Positions 9,901 to 19,517 of a DNA stretch of 64,000 bases are shown here, piece after piece (the first letter of the stretch is position 1; each line of letters begins with the position of its first letter). This DNA is from Allolobophora icterica. Its lineage: Eukaryota > Annelida > Clitellata > Crassiclitellata > Lumbricidae. The notes under the pieces were generated by a model. That model saw only the letters and a list, made by a program, of their open reading frames with translations. It was not told the origin of the DNA and made no database searches. The translations under genes were made by a program, and so were the position numbers. The stretch covers positions 38,757,134 to 38,821,133 of the forward strand of contig OY744613.1 of NCBI GenBank assembly GCA_963556255.1. The letters run 5' to 3'.

Positions 9901-11811
9901 TTGCGAACTATCCCTTAATAGGTCCACAACATGGGGTGTCAGAATAACCCGTTCATTTAGTTCAGGGACTGCAGCGAACATGACGCACAAAGATGGCGCA
10001 ATGTTTGTCGTTCCTTCCATTGAATTAGCTAATTTCATTTGTAGGTATACTACATCTGCCTTACATCCTTCTCCCTGAAAACCAATTATATTAATCCGTT
10101 TAATCACGGGTAAGTTTAGTGACTCAATTAATTTCTTATCAATACAACAAATTTCTGCTCCTGAATCAGATAATGCTGGCTGAGAAGGGAGATCTTCAAT
10201 CTGTACATTGAGATACGACCTCTCTTGTAATCCATCAATACTATTCTCGTATACCCTTACAGCAGTTTCCAACCCTATTGGTTTAGAATTATCCAATAAA
10301 TTCCCTTGCTTTACCTGTTCAGGTATCTCATGCAACACGTTGACCTTCTCAACAACTAAGTCGATCACTTCTTCAGTTGGGTTCCCAAATATACAAGTAC
10401 TCACCTTTTTAGAACTTGGTTTGGTCTGGCACTCCCTTGCCCTATGACCCTTCTGATGACATAGGAAACAGAGACCCTTTACCTTGGCCTCCTCCTGAGA
10501 CACCCTCGCACCTATCTTGGCTTCACCCCTTATTTCCGGTTTGGGAGACTTGGGTTGAGCTGTCTGGTTATTGACTTGAACATGTGGTTGACCTCTCATC
10601 CAATTGTTATACTTCGGTGTCGGATGACTACGGCATACTAAGTCATTCCCACCATCATGCGACGCTACATAAATGTCAGCCGCATTAGCTATGTCTTCAC
10701 AGCTCAACCACTCCTCTTTTTCTTGGGCCAAGATATAATCTAAACAAGCCTTCGACAAGGACTCCTTAAGCCGATCCGCAACCAATAAACTTACAAGTTT
10801 ATCAAACTCATCAGTTATCTTTCTACTTTTCAAATAATACATAAGAGCCACACGCAATTTGGATGAATAGATCGTAAATGATTCGTCCGATGCTTTGTGC
10901 AACGACCAAAATCGGGCTCTAAGATTTGAAGGGCTTATCTTAAACTCCCTTAGCAAAAACTCCTTCAGGAATTTGTAGTCATGGAGCTGTGCCTCAGTAA
11001 GGCGCATGGTTAATGCCTTAGCTCTTTCACTTAAAATGGCTAGCAATAATTTTGCTCTAACATCTTCATCCACCTCATACACATTAAACAAACCATCCAA
11101 GTGATCAAAGAAACCTGGAATTTCTATAGGGTCGGAAGGAAATTTCCAAAGAATATTCTTGAGGGCATCACTATAACGCTTAGTACGACTTGCTAAAGAA
11201 TCTCTAACATTTCGTTCTTCCTGCTTTTCCTTCCTCTCCCTTTCTTCTTTCTCTTTCCGTTCCTTCTTTTCTCTTTCTTCTTTCTCTTTCCGTTCCTTCT
11301 TTTCTTCCTCTCTCCTCTTTTCCTCCCTTTCTTCCTTCTCCTTCCGTTCCTCCCTCTCTCTTTCTTCCTTCTCCTTCCGTTCCTCCCTTTCTCTTTCTTC
11401 CTTCTCCTTCCGTTCCTCCCTTTCTCTTTCTTCCTTCTCCTTCCGTTCCTCCCTTTCTCTTTCTTCCTTCTCCTTCCGTTCCTCCCTTTCTCTTTCTTCC
11501 TTCTCCTTCCGTTCCTCCCTTTCTCTTTCTTCCTTCTCCCTTTGTTCTTTCTTTTGTTCTTCATATTTACGGATTTCGAACTCCAGACGGCGCTTCTGCA
11601 GCTCGTAATCCACTCCTGTTGGAGATATTGGACTACCCTTAAATTCCTCTTCCTCTTTTCCAATCTCCATGGCCCATTCTTCCATTAATTGATTTCGATC
11701 CCATGACATAACATCATCATCGTCCCTTCCTGCCTTCATAAGATACACCCTAAGGCGCTCAGACGACATTTTGCGAATATTCGCTTGCATCTCTGTTGTC
11801 AACGCTTCCAT
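6916..11811 (-). CDS. Gag-Pol polyprotein, Gmr1-like (integrase before RT)
   Basis: A 1631-residue single frame encoding the whole replication machinery of the LTR element. In order: an N-terminal region with a Glu/Arg/Lys coiled-coil-like stretch (about residues 80-210, six copies of an 11-residue repeat plus decayed ones); a Gag domain; a CCHC knuckle CFLCHQKGHRAREC near 447; an aspartic protease with active site SDSGAE near 549; an integrase with an HHCC zinc domain (CASCQICQ near 808) and a DD35E core (MDCIGP near 843, SSDCGTNF near 906, GLVER near 942), then a GPY/F-like module (WQGPATVVKV); a reverse transcriptase near 1200-1400 whose catalytic box is FVDD near 1364; and RNase H (SVDASATAVG near 1520, IEREAFAV near 1555, YSDHNP near 1584). 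There are no internal stops, frameshifts or separate gag frame. All catalytic residues I can check are present, so it may be autonomous. Confidence 0.93.
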   Translation of the reverse strand: MEALTTEMQANIRKMSSERLRVYLMKAGRDDDDVMSWDRNQLMEEWAMEIGKEEEEFKGSPISPTGVDYELQKRRLEFEIRKYEEQKKEQREKEEREREERKEKEEREREERKEKEEREREERKEKEEREREERKEKEEREREERKEKEEREREERKEKEEREEKRREEEKKERKEKEEREKKERKEKEERERKEKQEERNVRDSLASRTKRYSDALKNILWKFPSDPIEIPGFFDHLDGLFNVYEVDEDVRAKLLLAILSERAKALTMRLTEAQLHDYKFLKEFLLREFKISPSNLRARFWSLHKASDESFTIYSSKLRVALMYYLKSRKITDEFDKLVSLLVADRLKESLSKACLDYILAQEKEEWLSCEDIANAADIYVASHDGGNDLVCRSHPTPKYNNWMRGQPHVQVNNQTAQPKSPKPEIRGEAKIGARVSQEEAKVKGLCFLCHQKGHRARECQTKPSSKKVSTCIFGNPTEEVIDLVVEKVNVLHEIPEQVKQGNLLDNSKPIGLETAVRVYENSIDGLQERSYLNVQIEDLPSQPALSDSGAEICCIDKKLIESLNLPVIKRINIIGFQGEGCKADVVYLQMKLANSMEGTTNIAPSLCVMFAAVPELNERVILTPHVVDLLRDSSQYVVMVAGVDRCVQINKGAEEDNLEVNIEKSNSNESLPSEVNEYSQEQLVDDSDNFLDVESTEFKSDEGVANNDTLLREQQNCHNLISCWQQARQNKNNFFIDNNLLYHKGEIMGHKVNQLCLPEDRIEVVLRVAHDAPCAGHMAFKATRARIKLNFWFPRMDERIREYCASCQICQLRTPVKVADRVPITPIPRADELCFNHLNMDCIGPMVVTGESNKSKPQYNYALVLVDKFSRWPMAYPLRSLNAKGVCEALLQVFTTFSIPRIISSDCGTNFTSRLTKEFLRRMGCSPRFNTPGHPEAAGLVERCNQSLKTMIFKLAQSDPRGWHQLLPFVLWSLREKPSGTTHISPFTMVYGTLPRGPLSVLKESWAGERKVPLNLGKSPEEYLQSLKENLEFAKVYADYYSDIETKRYADYYNLRSTDRKYEVGDKVAVLAPDFGSSKFYSRWQGPATVVKVKSPYSYIVEIEGKQRHLHANKIKRYHERLEQAMINSCSVIVDQDEEFGIVEVVDQEEREQISPSKRIDPLIIAHLSQEEQKQLFEVLDRHTAVFVDKPGYCPVLEHEIKITHDFTPKRLRAYKVPELLKPEVQRQIEEMLALDIIRPSKSEMASPVVCVLKGPKGQNGVRLAIDYRHVNKYSLGDCYPTPDIADILQKVGRAKFISVFDAKSGYWQIPVRKEHRWLTAFVCDAGLFEFTRMPFGLKSASNTFIRAMTQVLHPVRSFTEPFVDDMAVVSMNWNDHLEHLEKFLQTIEEAGLTLNLRKCNFAQNKIKFVGHIVGSGCIEPDPGKIATINDIHPPTTKKEVRKVMGFFSYFRSFIPALAEKARIITDLTRDNIPTKVPWEQKHQEALDKLKDDLSKATQLHTIDFTKEFGLSVDASATAVGCCLFQWTEEGQEKPIAFASLKLTDTQMHWSTIEREAFAVIWALKRFKSWIFLSKIIIYSDHNPLSYLTDASPKSAKLTRWALALQEFNVDFRYRPGRQNTVADFLSRL
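11220..11550 (-). repeat. 33-bp tandem repeat within gag
   Basis: Six near-identical 33-bp units followed by shorter decayed ones. In frame they give KEKEEREREER repeats, predicted to form a highly charged helix. The array stays in frame because the unit is a multiple of three. Confidence 0.9.
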
Positions 11812-12337
11812 TTTTACAAACAGTCAGTCAACAACAATCAACAAAAAAAAAACAGACACCACGCGGCAAACCCGCCACACAAAAGGAAAATTCCACAACC
11901 CAAAGTGCAACTATTCAGTATCCAAAGAAGTACACTCGCCAAGTACGCAAAAACTATACAAGCTCACGCAAGTCTGGCCTCGATCACAACAATGGATCAA
12001 ATTTCAAAGAAATAATCAGCAGATATTGAAAGAGAAATAATGGCTGCCTCCCACTCGGCTGCAACTCCACTCTCTTTTCTCCTTCTCAGCCACGACAACA
12101 CCTAGGATCTTACCCGTATGTTGACTGCTGTCTTCTGCTGTCTCAGCCGAACGACGCACTTCGTCCGTCCGACTGTCGTATGCCGATTCACCCGTCTCCC
12201 ACGGTAGAAAGGCGTCTCGATCCGCTCGCTGTCTGGAACAGACCGTCTCTTGATCCTCCGGGTTGACTCCTTCCTCCGTCGGCTCGCGTCTTCTTCACCG
12301 GATCCAACACCGATGATCCCACTTCTGACACCAATAA
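11812..12337 (-). other. Untranslated leader of LTR element
   Basis: About 526 bases between the 5' LTR and the Gag-Pol start codon. There is no long frame on the coding strand. Packaging and leader functions are expected here but no specific structure was resolved. Confidence 0.6.
12316..12333 (-). promoter_or_regulatory. Primer-binding site, tRNA-Leu type
   Basis: On the minus strand TGGTGTCAGAAGTGGGAT starts four bases inside the 5' LTR. It is complementary to the 3' end of metazoan tRNA-Leu genes ending in ATCCCACTTCTGACA plus CCA. The tRNA identity comes from recollection of tRNA-Leu sequences. Confidence 0.8.
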
Positions 12338-12768
12338 TGTCGCGGTCGACTCCTTCGATCGCAACGACGAACCAACGAAGGAACTATTAAAAGATCTTTA
12401 ATTAAAATAAAGTCGATTAAGTGTAAAGTAAGTCAACTCGTCTATCAAATATCACAATCGTAGACAGCACACAGGTTGGCTGGTCTCGATTGAACGTCAT
12501 TCGATCAATGTTTCAACGTTTACAAATCTTCGTCAAAAGGCCCTTAATGTACAGCAGGTCTATCTTATATAGAGTTCTCCCGGATTCCAGAACGTTCTGT
12601 GACGTCACTGTACTTTTCCCTGGAAAGTCCTACTGAACACGTATATCCTTGTTGCATGCACCGAATTAATGTTGACAGCTTGCTGCAGAAATTTCCGTGC
12701 GTTGTAAACAAGCTTGTTGACGCGTCGGTTTTCTTCCCTTGATGCATGCACCCGCGTAGACCACGACA
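12338..12768 (-). repeat. 5' LTR with TATA-like promoter
   Basis: 431 bp, TGTCG...CGACA termini. A minus-strand CTATATAAG at about 12563-12572 is the likely TATA box for element transcription. Confidence 0.93.
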
Positions 12769-12782
12769 GTCCGGGAACTAAG

Positions 12783-13150
12783 CAGGGCTGTAGTGGTAAA
12801 ATTAGAGATGAGTACACGCTACCGGTGAGCAGCGGCGTCACTAGGGCTGGTGTCACCCTCAAAATTTTTTTATGACTTTTTTAGGAATTCGTCTAAGAAA
12901 AATTGATGACCTTTTAGGAATTCTCTCTTTAAAAAGTTGATGACCTTTTTTTAGTCATTCGCCCTCAAAACCTTTTCTGACCTATCTTTTTTGTAAAATG
13001 TCATTGGTCGGTGGGTATACGGTCTCTAGAGAGGTAAGTATACGCTGTATACCCGCGTATACCCTCGACTACAGCCCTGAGTATACGCTCTCTAGAGGTG
13101 AGTATACGCTGTATAGGGCCTACCCGCGTATACCCTCGACTACAGCCCTG
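12783..13150. mobile_element. hAT-type MITE (CAGGGCTGTAGT family)
   Basis: Begins CAGGGCTGTAGTGG and ends CGACTACAGCCCTG, with imperfect 8-base flanks GAACTAAG and AATCTAAG (6 of 8 match). Inside, GAGTATACGCT and CCCGCGTATACCC units are partly duplicated, giving a second internal copy of the right end at 13079. The same family sits at 30414-30634. Confidence 0.7.
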
Positions 13151-13189
13151 AATCTAAGTGACTATATCCTCATTGGACATTATTATAGT

Positions 13190-14560
13190 AATGTACTTAC
13201 TTACTTTGCCTTTGTTTTCAACCAAAGTCCATATTAAGTTTAGACACACATAATATCGAATGATAGAATTCCGTAGAATGTGTAGACACACTTCAACCTG
13301 AAACAAGTAAACATAAACTGTAAAACATTGTCACCTTTGTCGCGTAATGTTTAACAAAGTTTCACGCTGCGAATAGAAGCAAGATGCATGTACAAGCAAA
13401 GCGGAATTGATATGGTTTGACGGGCTCGACTATTTATAATTGGGTTGAAAACTCTCTCGCTGCAACTAGATGAAACTAGCTCTATCCAGCCTTCGGATGT
13501 AGCTCGTGACCTTCGAGTTCTTCTTGATAGCAAACTTCTTATGACTGTTCATCTCGGTTTTGTCACTAAGGCCTGTTTTTCATCTACGTCGAATACGCCA
13601 AATCACTGTTTAAATGAGCTCTGCCTTCGTGTCCTGGTCCATTCACTTGTTATGTCTAGGATTGACTACTGTAATTCGGTGCTTTCTGGTCGATAAAAAA
13701 TCTTCCCTTGTACCGCTCACCTCTGTTATTCACAGTGCGACTCGTCTAATCAACAAACCTCGGCCGCAGAGACCACATCACTCAATATCTACGACAACTC
13801 GTATATCCTTCATAATCTGTCTCCTAAAGTTCAAGACAATAAATATTATCAGGTTCAGCTCCACCTTACTTATCATCTCTAGTTACATCAATGGGAGGTC
13901 TACGCTTAGCATCAAAAGAAGACCTTGTAGTCAAACGGTCTAATCTAGAATAATTTGTAAATAGGATGTTTGAGGTGGCTTCTCCAGCCCAATGGAACTC
14001 TCTACCAGCAACAGTGCGAAGATCCATCTCGACAAATACTTTTAAAACTAAACTTAAAACGCATTTATTCTCTAAGTACGCGTTACAGCTAGGACGCTCT
14101 ATCGATTCGCCAATTACCGATTCTCCAACTTGTCAATTTGAAGTTTTCAGCTGCGTTCATCTACTGATTTGGTTTTTCTTACCATGTTAATATCCTTAGT
14201 GAAAGGCGTCGATGAACTCTAGGCCTACAGCGAGCATATATTATTATAAGAAGCATCGAAAATCTTTCGCGGAAATAAAATCTGCAACCGGAAACTCTTG
14301 CAACGACAATTTCATCACAAAAGCAATTATAAAATTCAACGCCTTAAAGCTATTGTGATTGTATGACGTCTGAGCGCTTATCTCGTGACGCAAATCCCGA
14401 ATTGTTAAGTTGTCTAGGCAACCAACTCACGACGGAACAGCCCAGGCATTATTTGTCAATATCTCTATTTTATTGTTTCTTTTAAAATATCAGTGATAAT
14501 TATTTTCTGTGTTACCTATTATAGCGACCTCGATGATTGATTGCCTTGTGTTGCGATGAC
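13190..14560 (+). mobile_element. LINE relic (C-terminal ORF2) with 3' UTR
   Basis: Plus-strand fragments of a LINE C-terminal domain lie in different frames: SDVARDLRVLLDSKL, SLVMSRIDYCNSVL (about 13640) and VASPAQWNSLPATVRRS (about 13975). Stops and frameshifts separate them, so it is dead. The following 400 bases (14160-14560) closely resemble 37200-37600, and the upstream flank 13230-13335 resembles 34385-34490, so this repeat is present more than once in the window. Confidence 0.75.
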
Positions 14561-15190
14561 AACAAGGAAGACGTTTCTATAGTCACTCTGAGGCACTACT
14601 AACAATTTGATTAAGTTTATATATTTAGTGCATTGATTTCCGTATCAAAATGAATGTCATAAATCAATCGACTTGAACATTTGAGTGGCCATCGGATGAC
14701 AAATGCTGGCGAGCATTAGGCCAACATGGACGTTTCGAACAACTGGGATAATTATGCCGACACGATTGACCAGGATAACCTCTGATGCCGAGTGGTGAGG
14801 AGATAACAAACCCTGAATCTGTGTGTGTGGACCGACCAGGTGAGGCTTCTCGGGTGTGCCGACCTCATGAACGTACAAGGAGTTCTCCCTGGTGTTGGAT
14901 AACCTGCCAAACTGGCTGCAGTTTGCATCGGTTGTACAATTTGTAACTCAAGAAATCAATAATAATTATTGTTGAATATACATAACGATTATAGATTTGT
15001 ATCCGACACTTTCCACACAGACGTCATCGCAACGGAATTTCTGATGTACAAAAAAATCAACGATCTCTAAGCTTTCATCAGGTCTGAAGTCAAGACTCGT
15101 GGTCGCCTGTATAAGAAATACCACAAGACTATGGTATTTCTTATGCTGGTGTTAGTTTGAGTATATGAGTGCGAGTGTCGTCTTGTTTGC
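14561..15190. other. No supported gene
   Basis: No recognisable coding or repeat. A 73-codon minus-strand frame at 14657-14878 has no family resemblance I can name. Confidence 0.4.
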
Positions 15191-15192
15191 CG

Positions 15193-15760
15193 TAGGAGTT
15201 GAGTTAAAAGTGAAAAGGTTGCGAAGAACTAGAAAGAAAATGTTCTCCAGAGGAGTTGAGATAAAAGTGAAAAAGGTTGCGAAGAACTAGGTCATGAAAG
15301 GAAATGTTCTCCATAGGAGTTGAGTTAAAAGTGAAAAAGGTTGCGAAGAACTAGGTCATGAAAGGAGATGTTCTCCAGAGGAGTTGAGATAAAAGTGAAA
15401 AAGGTTGCGAAGAACTAGGTCATGAAAGGAAATGTTCTCCATAGGAGTTGAGTTAAAAGTTAAAAAGGTCGCGAAGAACTAGGTCATGAAATGAAATGTT
15501 CTCCATAGGAGTTGAGCTAAAAGTTAAAAAGGTTGCGAAGAACTAGGTCATGAAAGGAGATGTTCTCCAGAGGAGTTGAGTTAAAAGTTAAAAAGGTCGC
15601 GAAGAACTAGGTCATGAAAGGAAATGTTCTCCATAGGAGTTGAGCTAAAAGTTAAAAAGGTTGCGAAGAACTAGGTCATGAAAGAAAACGTTCTCCAGAG
15701 GAGTTGAGTTAAAAGTTGAAGAGGTTGCGAGGAACTAGGTCATGAAAGACGATAATTATA
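15193..15760. repeat. 64-bp tandem array, nine units, two alternating types
   Basis: The unit core GGAGTTGAG recurs at about 15193, 15252, 15315, 15379, 15443, 15507, 15571, 15635 and 15699. Units contain GAAGAACTAGGTCATGAAAG followed by TGTTCTCCA. Two variants, TCTCCATAGG and TCTCCAGAGG, largely alternate, so the array looks partly organised as 128-bp higher-order units. Stops in every frame argue against coding. Confidence 0.9.
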
Positions 15761-16890
15761 CTCCACAAGGCCGTGTAGTTAAGGGCATTGGAGATGAGCA
15801 AAAACGAGAATATCGAGCTTTTCAGACGTTGACGATAGTAGACCCACAACAGTTAATCAAAAGCTCTGCTGGGATACCTATAATAGCAGTATGGTGATTT
15901 TGTGGGAATATGTATTGACTCGACGCTATACGAATTCTTGATTACAGTTATATTTATAGTCTGCCTTTAATAGTGCGTGTTATAGCAGTGTGGTTAATTG
16001 AAGTGGATTTAAGTCTGCTTATCTTACTACTCGTAGCAATAATATTTTACGTATTGGTTTCCATATCGGCGATAGAGTCTTTTGTAGTGCCTTTTCTGCC
16101 GGAACTGTCCAAAACGGCATTCAAGCACCTTTTTCAGACATTAAAAAATAAGATTTAGTAATTTTAGTTAATAAAGGAATAATTTAGTTATTTTAATTTA
16201 ACGCGATGTAAAAAGATTTCTTGGGGAGGGTCTAGCCGAGACCCCAGAACCGTAGCAGCAAAGAACGTGGCCCACTCCGAACATACGTCCGAGGCCCCTT
16301 ACAATGCGGAAACTGGAATGCGGTAATATACAATATGACTTCACGCCGTTCACGGTTATTTTTGGCCATTTTTAGAGGCCCCCTTTCAGGAAGGGCCTCC
16401 TCCGGTCGTAGGGTACGGAGGGCGGTCGCTACGCATCTGAAGACTCCTCTCCAAATCTCACACCCGTTCTTTCTATGGCTTCGCCCTCGATTTAGCCCGT
16501 TCATAATTATTGTTCATTTCCGGAACCTTTTTTACGAGAAAAACAAGCATTGATCTTATGAGTTAATTTGCAACAACGTGTGAAGACTTGTTCTCTTTCC
16601 TCTCATAAAATCTGCACTGAAATTCTAGTATTCGGAGAACTATATTACCTGCAATCGAGTCATCATAAGCCCTAAGAGCTATCATAAAAATATTCAGTTA
16701 CAGCAAAACAACAGCATCACATGAATAAAAACAAACAGAATTAATAATTGCAAGTAAATATGAAATAATTTTCTCTTTCGGTCTTGTTTCTTTTCTTTCA
16801 TTGGAAAATTTAGTCATTGAAACTTAAAGATTGCCCTGATCTTTATCATTGCCTCTTCTCCGCAAGCTCTAGAAAACCATTATTTTCGAT
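15761..16890. other. No supported gene
   Basis: A 61-codon hydrophobic frame at 15973-16158 and short frames around 16232-16553 have no supporting splice sites or family resemblance. A small GGGTCTAGCCGAGACCC hairpin lies at 16226-16242. Confidence 0.4.
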
Positions 16891-17309
16891 CATAGGCGCC
16901 GACTTTTGCTATTGTCTCTGGGTGCCTGGGTCCTCCCTCTCCTTTCCCCTACCTCTTAGGTAGGTGAGTTTTAGCGGATTTTAGGAGAAAGAAACCTGTT
17001 TTCTTGTCAAAGGTTACGAGGTCAGAAAAAGTGTTGGAAATCGGTGACGACGTTCCAGCGTTATTATTTATTTTTTTAAATAATAAATAAATGAATAATT
17101 TATTTATGTACGGGTTGTGACTGTAAGATCATGCAATGTTGGGTATTTGTATTGTAGTTGTACTTCTCAAGTTGTGAGATAGCCTATAATATTACTTCGT
17201 TGTAAAAAATTTGAATTTAAGGTCCGAATTCTTCTGGGTGCCAGGCACCCACTGAAATTTCTCTCTGGGTGCATTCGCACTCAAGGCTCCCAAGAAGTTG
17301 GCGCCTATG
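16891..17309. mobile_element. hAT-type nonautonomous element (GGCGCCGACT ends)
   Basis: Ends are CATAGGCGCCGACTT and AAGTTGGCGCCTATG. The 8-base flanks TTTTCGAT and TTTTTGAT match at 7 of 8. The internal sequence shares TGGGTGC and CACCCA motifs near the two ends. The element at 49261-51238 has related ends. Confidence 0.75.
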
Positions 17310-17616
17310 TTTTTGATCGTGGTTGTATATCAAGGCATCAGAATCATAATGTTAGGCCACCAGGTGCGTTTTAAGAATATTTTTACGGACCCAAGTTAAT
17401 GGATTTGGCATCTGCGCGAAGAAATTGTTTCCTCCTGGAGGATGACCAGCGAAAGAATCAACATGAAGACTTTGCGACGGCTGTTCAATGTTAACGACTG
17501 ACTTAGACAATTTATTATTGTGACATATTCCAAAACTTTTCTTTTGTCTAAAAATGACAAGGCTTTGCATGTTTTCATACGTATTGTATTAGACCTCAAA
17601 TAGATGTCCGCGCATA

Positions 17617-18021
17617 CAGTGGCGGCGCCAGACACTTTTTGTAACCAGGGCATAGCCAGGGCAGTCACACAAGTAACCAGCGCAGAGGGCGATTTATGGA
17701 GAGCGCGGTAGCGCACGCTTAAATGGTGACCATACAGTATAATATCGCGCTACCGCACTTGCCATAAATCGCCCCAGCACTATTCAATTTGTCTATAGTC
17801 AGGAGGTCAGATGGGCGAAGCCCCCCGGAAGATGAACGATTTTGACAGTTGTGAAGGAAATTTTAACATTTTAGTGAATTAAGTGAATTTATATCTCAGG
17901 ATATAACAAATATGCCCGAACAAATTCTGGACAGGGCAAAAATTTTGGCAGGGCATCGACCAGGGCAAAGGCTTTTTTACCAGGGCATTTGCTCTAGCGC
18001 CCTGGTGTAGCGCCGCCTCTG
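17617..18021. mobile_element. hAT-type nonautonomous element (CAGTGGCGGCGCC ends)
   Basis: Starts CAGTGGCGGCGCCAGAC and ends TAGCGCCGCCTCTG. Flanks CGCGCATA and CGTGCATA match at 7 of 8 bases. Repeated CAGGGCA motifs occur at both ends. It contains a small palindrome at 17687-17774. Confidence 0.75.
17687..17774. repeat. 88-bp palindrome nested in hAT element
   Basis: GGGCGATTTATGG...GCGGTAGCGC on the left is answered by GCGCTACCGC...CCATAAATCGCCC on the right, with a short AT-rich centre. It could fold into a long hairpin or be a tiny MITE. Confidence 0.7.
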
Positions 18022-18853
18022 CGTGCATAGTTCGGCAGCTTGTGTGGCTTGTGTGCTATTCGTGTTAATGAGGTGGACGCGTGAAGGTCACTTGGGTGCA
18101 ATTGTCATCGTTACCGAAACTGTCCCTTCAAAATTTCACAACACCGCTTTAGGATGTTCTCCTTAGTGTCGGTCTCCATGAAACGACATGAAACCATAAC
18201 CAAATAGAAATGTTTTCAAGCGTTAATAGAAGATAAGTACAGAAGTCCCAAAGACTATTATATGTAATGCTGTGTAGGCCACTTATTCCCGGAATGCGGG
18301 CCGAAAATAGCAAACTTTGGACGCAATTTTCGAGTAGATTTTCTTCTCACGGGAACGTCATTTCGGATGCATACTCGATTACCATACATGTAGATACATT
18401 AAATAGAATGACAAGATTAGCCTAGATGGAACTATAATTCTGTGCACACTCTCCAGGCGAATTCTGTTTGCCACATTCGATCGACTACTTTTCTCGAGAT
18501 GAATGGTTATGTATGACCTAGGCTTAGCGTACACTGCAAAGTACAACTTACATAATTATTCATTCACTAGCTTATTTCCTCTGATTAACCCTGTGACTCA
18601 TATTGCAAACCACATAAGAAACACTTGTAACATAACACGCACCTAGAAGACATGCTCGTTATTGTTCAATATGATATCTAAACCATCTAGTGTTCGATTT
18701 CAAAGTTTCACTGCCAAATAGTTACTAACAGTAATTGACATAATTTGTTTTAAAATAAACCATATAATATCGATTTAGGGCTGTTGGTGTGTGCAGGCGT
18801 CTAGTTGCTATGAGTTCACATTGTGATTTGGAAAGTTTCAGGAGAAATTGACT
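18022..18853. other. Region 3' of the kringle gene
   Basis: Downstream of the stop codon at 18854. It should contain the 3' untranslated region, but I found no clear minus-strand AATAAA close to the stop. Confidence 0.4.
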
Positions 18854-19517
18854 TTAAAATCTGGGAATTTTGAACAGATTTGATATTACCAAACGGCGAT
18901 TTTCACCAAGAGTTGTCTTTTTGATTTGGGCAGGTCCAAGAAGAGTTGGCTTTCCGATTTGGGCAGGTTCACCAGGAGTTGGCTTTATGATTTGGTCAGG
19001 TTGACCAGGAGCTGACTTTCCGATTTGGACAGGTTGACCAGGAGCTGACTCTCCGATTTGGACAGGTTGACCAGGAGTTGACTTTACGATTTCGGCAGGT
19101 TGACCAGGTGTTGGCTTTACGATTTCGGCAGGTTGACCAGGAGTTGACTTTCCGATTTGGGCAGGTTGACCAGGTGTTGACTTTACGATTTCAGCAGGTT
19201 CAACAGGAGTTGACTTTAAGATTTGGGCATGTTGACCAGGAGTTGACTTTACGATTTCGGCAGGTTGACCAGGTGTTGGCTTTGCGATTTGGACAGGTTC
19301 ACCAGGAGTTGGCTTTGCGATTTGGGAAAGTTCACCAGGAGTTGGCTTTGTGGTTTGGGCCGGTTGACCTGGAGTTGACATTCCGATTTGAGCAGGTTGA
19401 CCAAGAGTTGAATTTCCGATTTGAGCAAGTTGACCAGGAGTTGATATTCCGATTTGGACAGGTTCACCAGTAGTTGACTTCAGAGTTTGTAGTGGGACAG
19501 CAGATGCACCAGTAGTT
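18854..19517 (-). CDS. Terminal exon: cytoplasmic 11-residue repeat tail
   Basis: Acceptor TTTATATTTTCAG; the exon begins in phase 2. After about 17 residues come roughly 17 complete copies of an 11-residue unit with consensus KSTPGQPAQIG (variants E for Q, V or A in the last position), then a diverged copy and LVISNLFKIPRF before the stop. The repeat unit is 33 bp and no unit breaks the frame. A frame on the opposite strand is a shadow of the repeats. Confidence 0.88.

Larger units (their letters stand above)
6290..12768 (-). mobile_element. Complete Gmr1-like Ty3/gypsy LTR retrotransposon
   Basis: Full-length element of 6,479 bp read on the minus strand: 5' LTR 12768-12338, primer-binding site, leader, a single 1631-codon Gag-Pol frame (11811-6916), polypurine tract, 3' LTR 6720-6290. 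It is flanked by a perfect 5-bp duplication, GTCCG. I read one difference between the two 431-bp LTRs (base 6452 A against 12500/12501 T), so insertion is recent. The pol order is protease, integrase, reverse transcriptase, RNase H, the order described for Gmr1-type elements of deuterostomes and not that of ordinary gypsy elements. No env-like frame is seen. Confidence 0.95.

Noticed and set aside
11193..11663. Arg/Lys/Gly-rich 156-codon frame
   Set aside because: Shifted frame through the 33-bp repeats of Gag; the Gag-Pol frame explains the sequence.
15973..16158. 61-codon hydrophobic frame as a small membrane protein
   Set aside because: No splice context, homologue memory or codon signal; AT-rich sequence often yields hydrophobic frames.
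19078..19473. 131-codon plus-strand frame with FRQVDQELTL repeats
   Set aside because: It is the antisense of the in-frame tail repeats; only the minus frame is joined to other exons by phase-matched splice sites.
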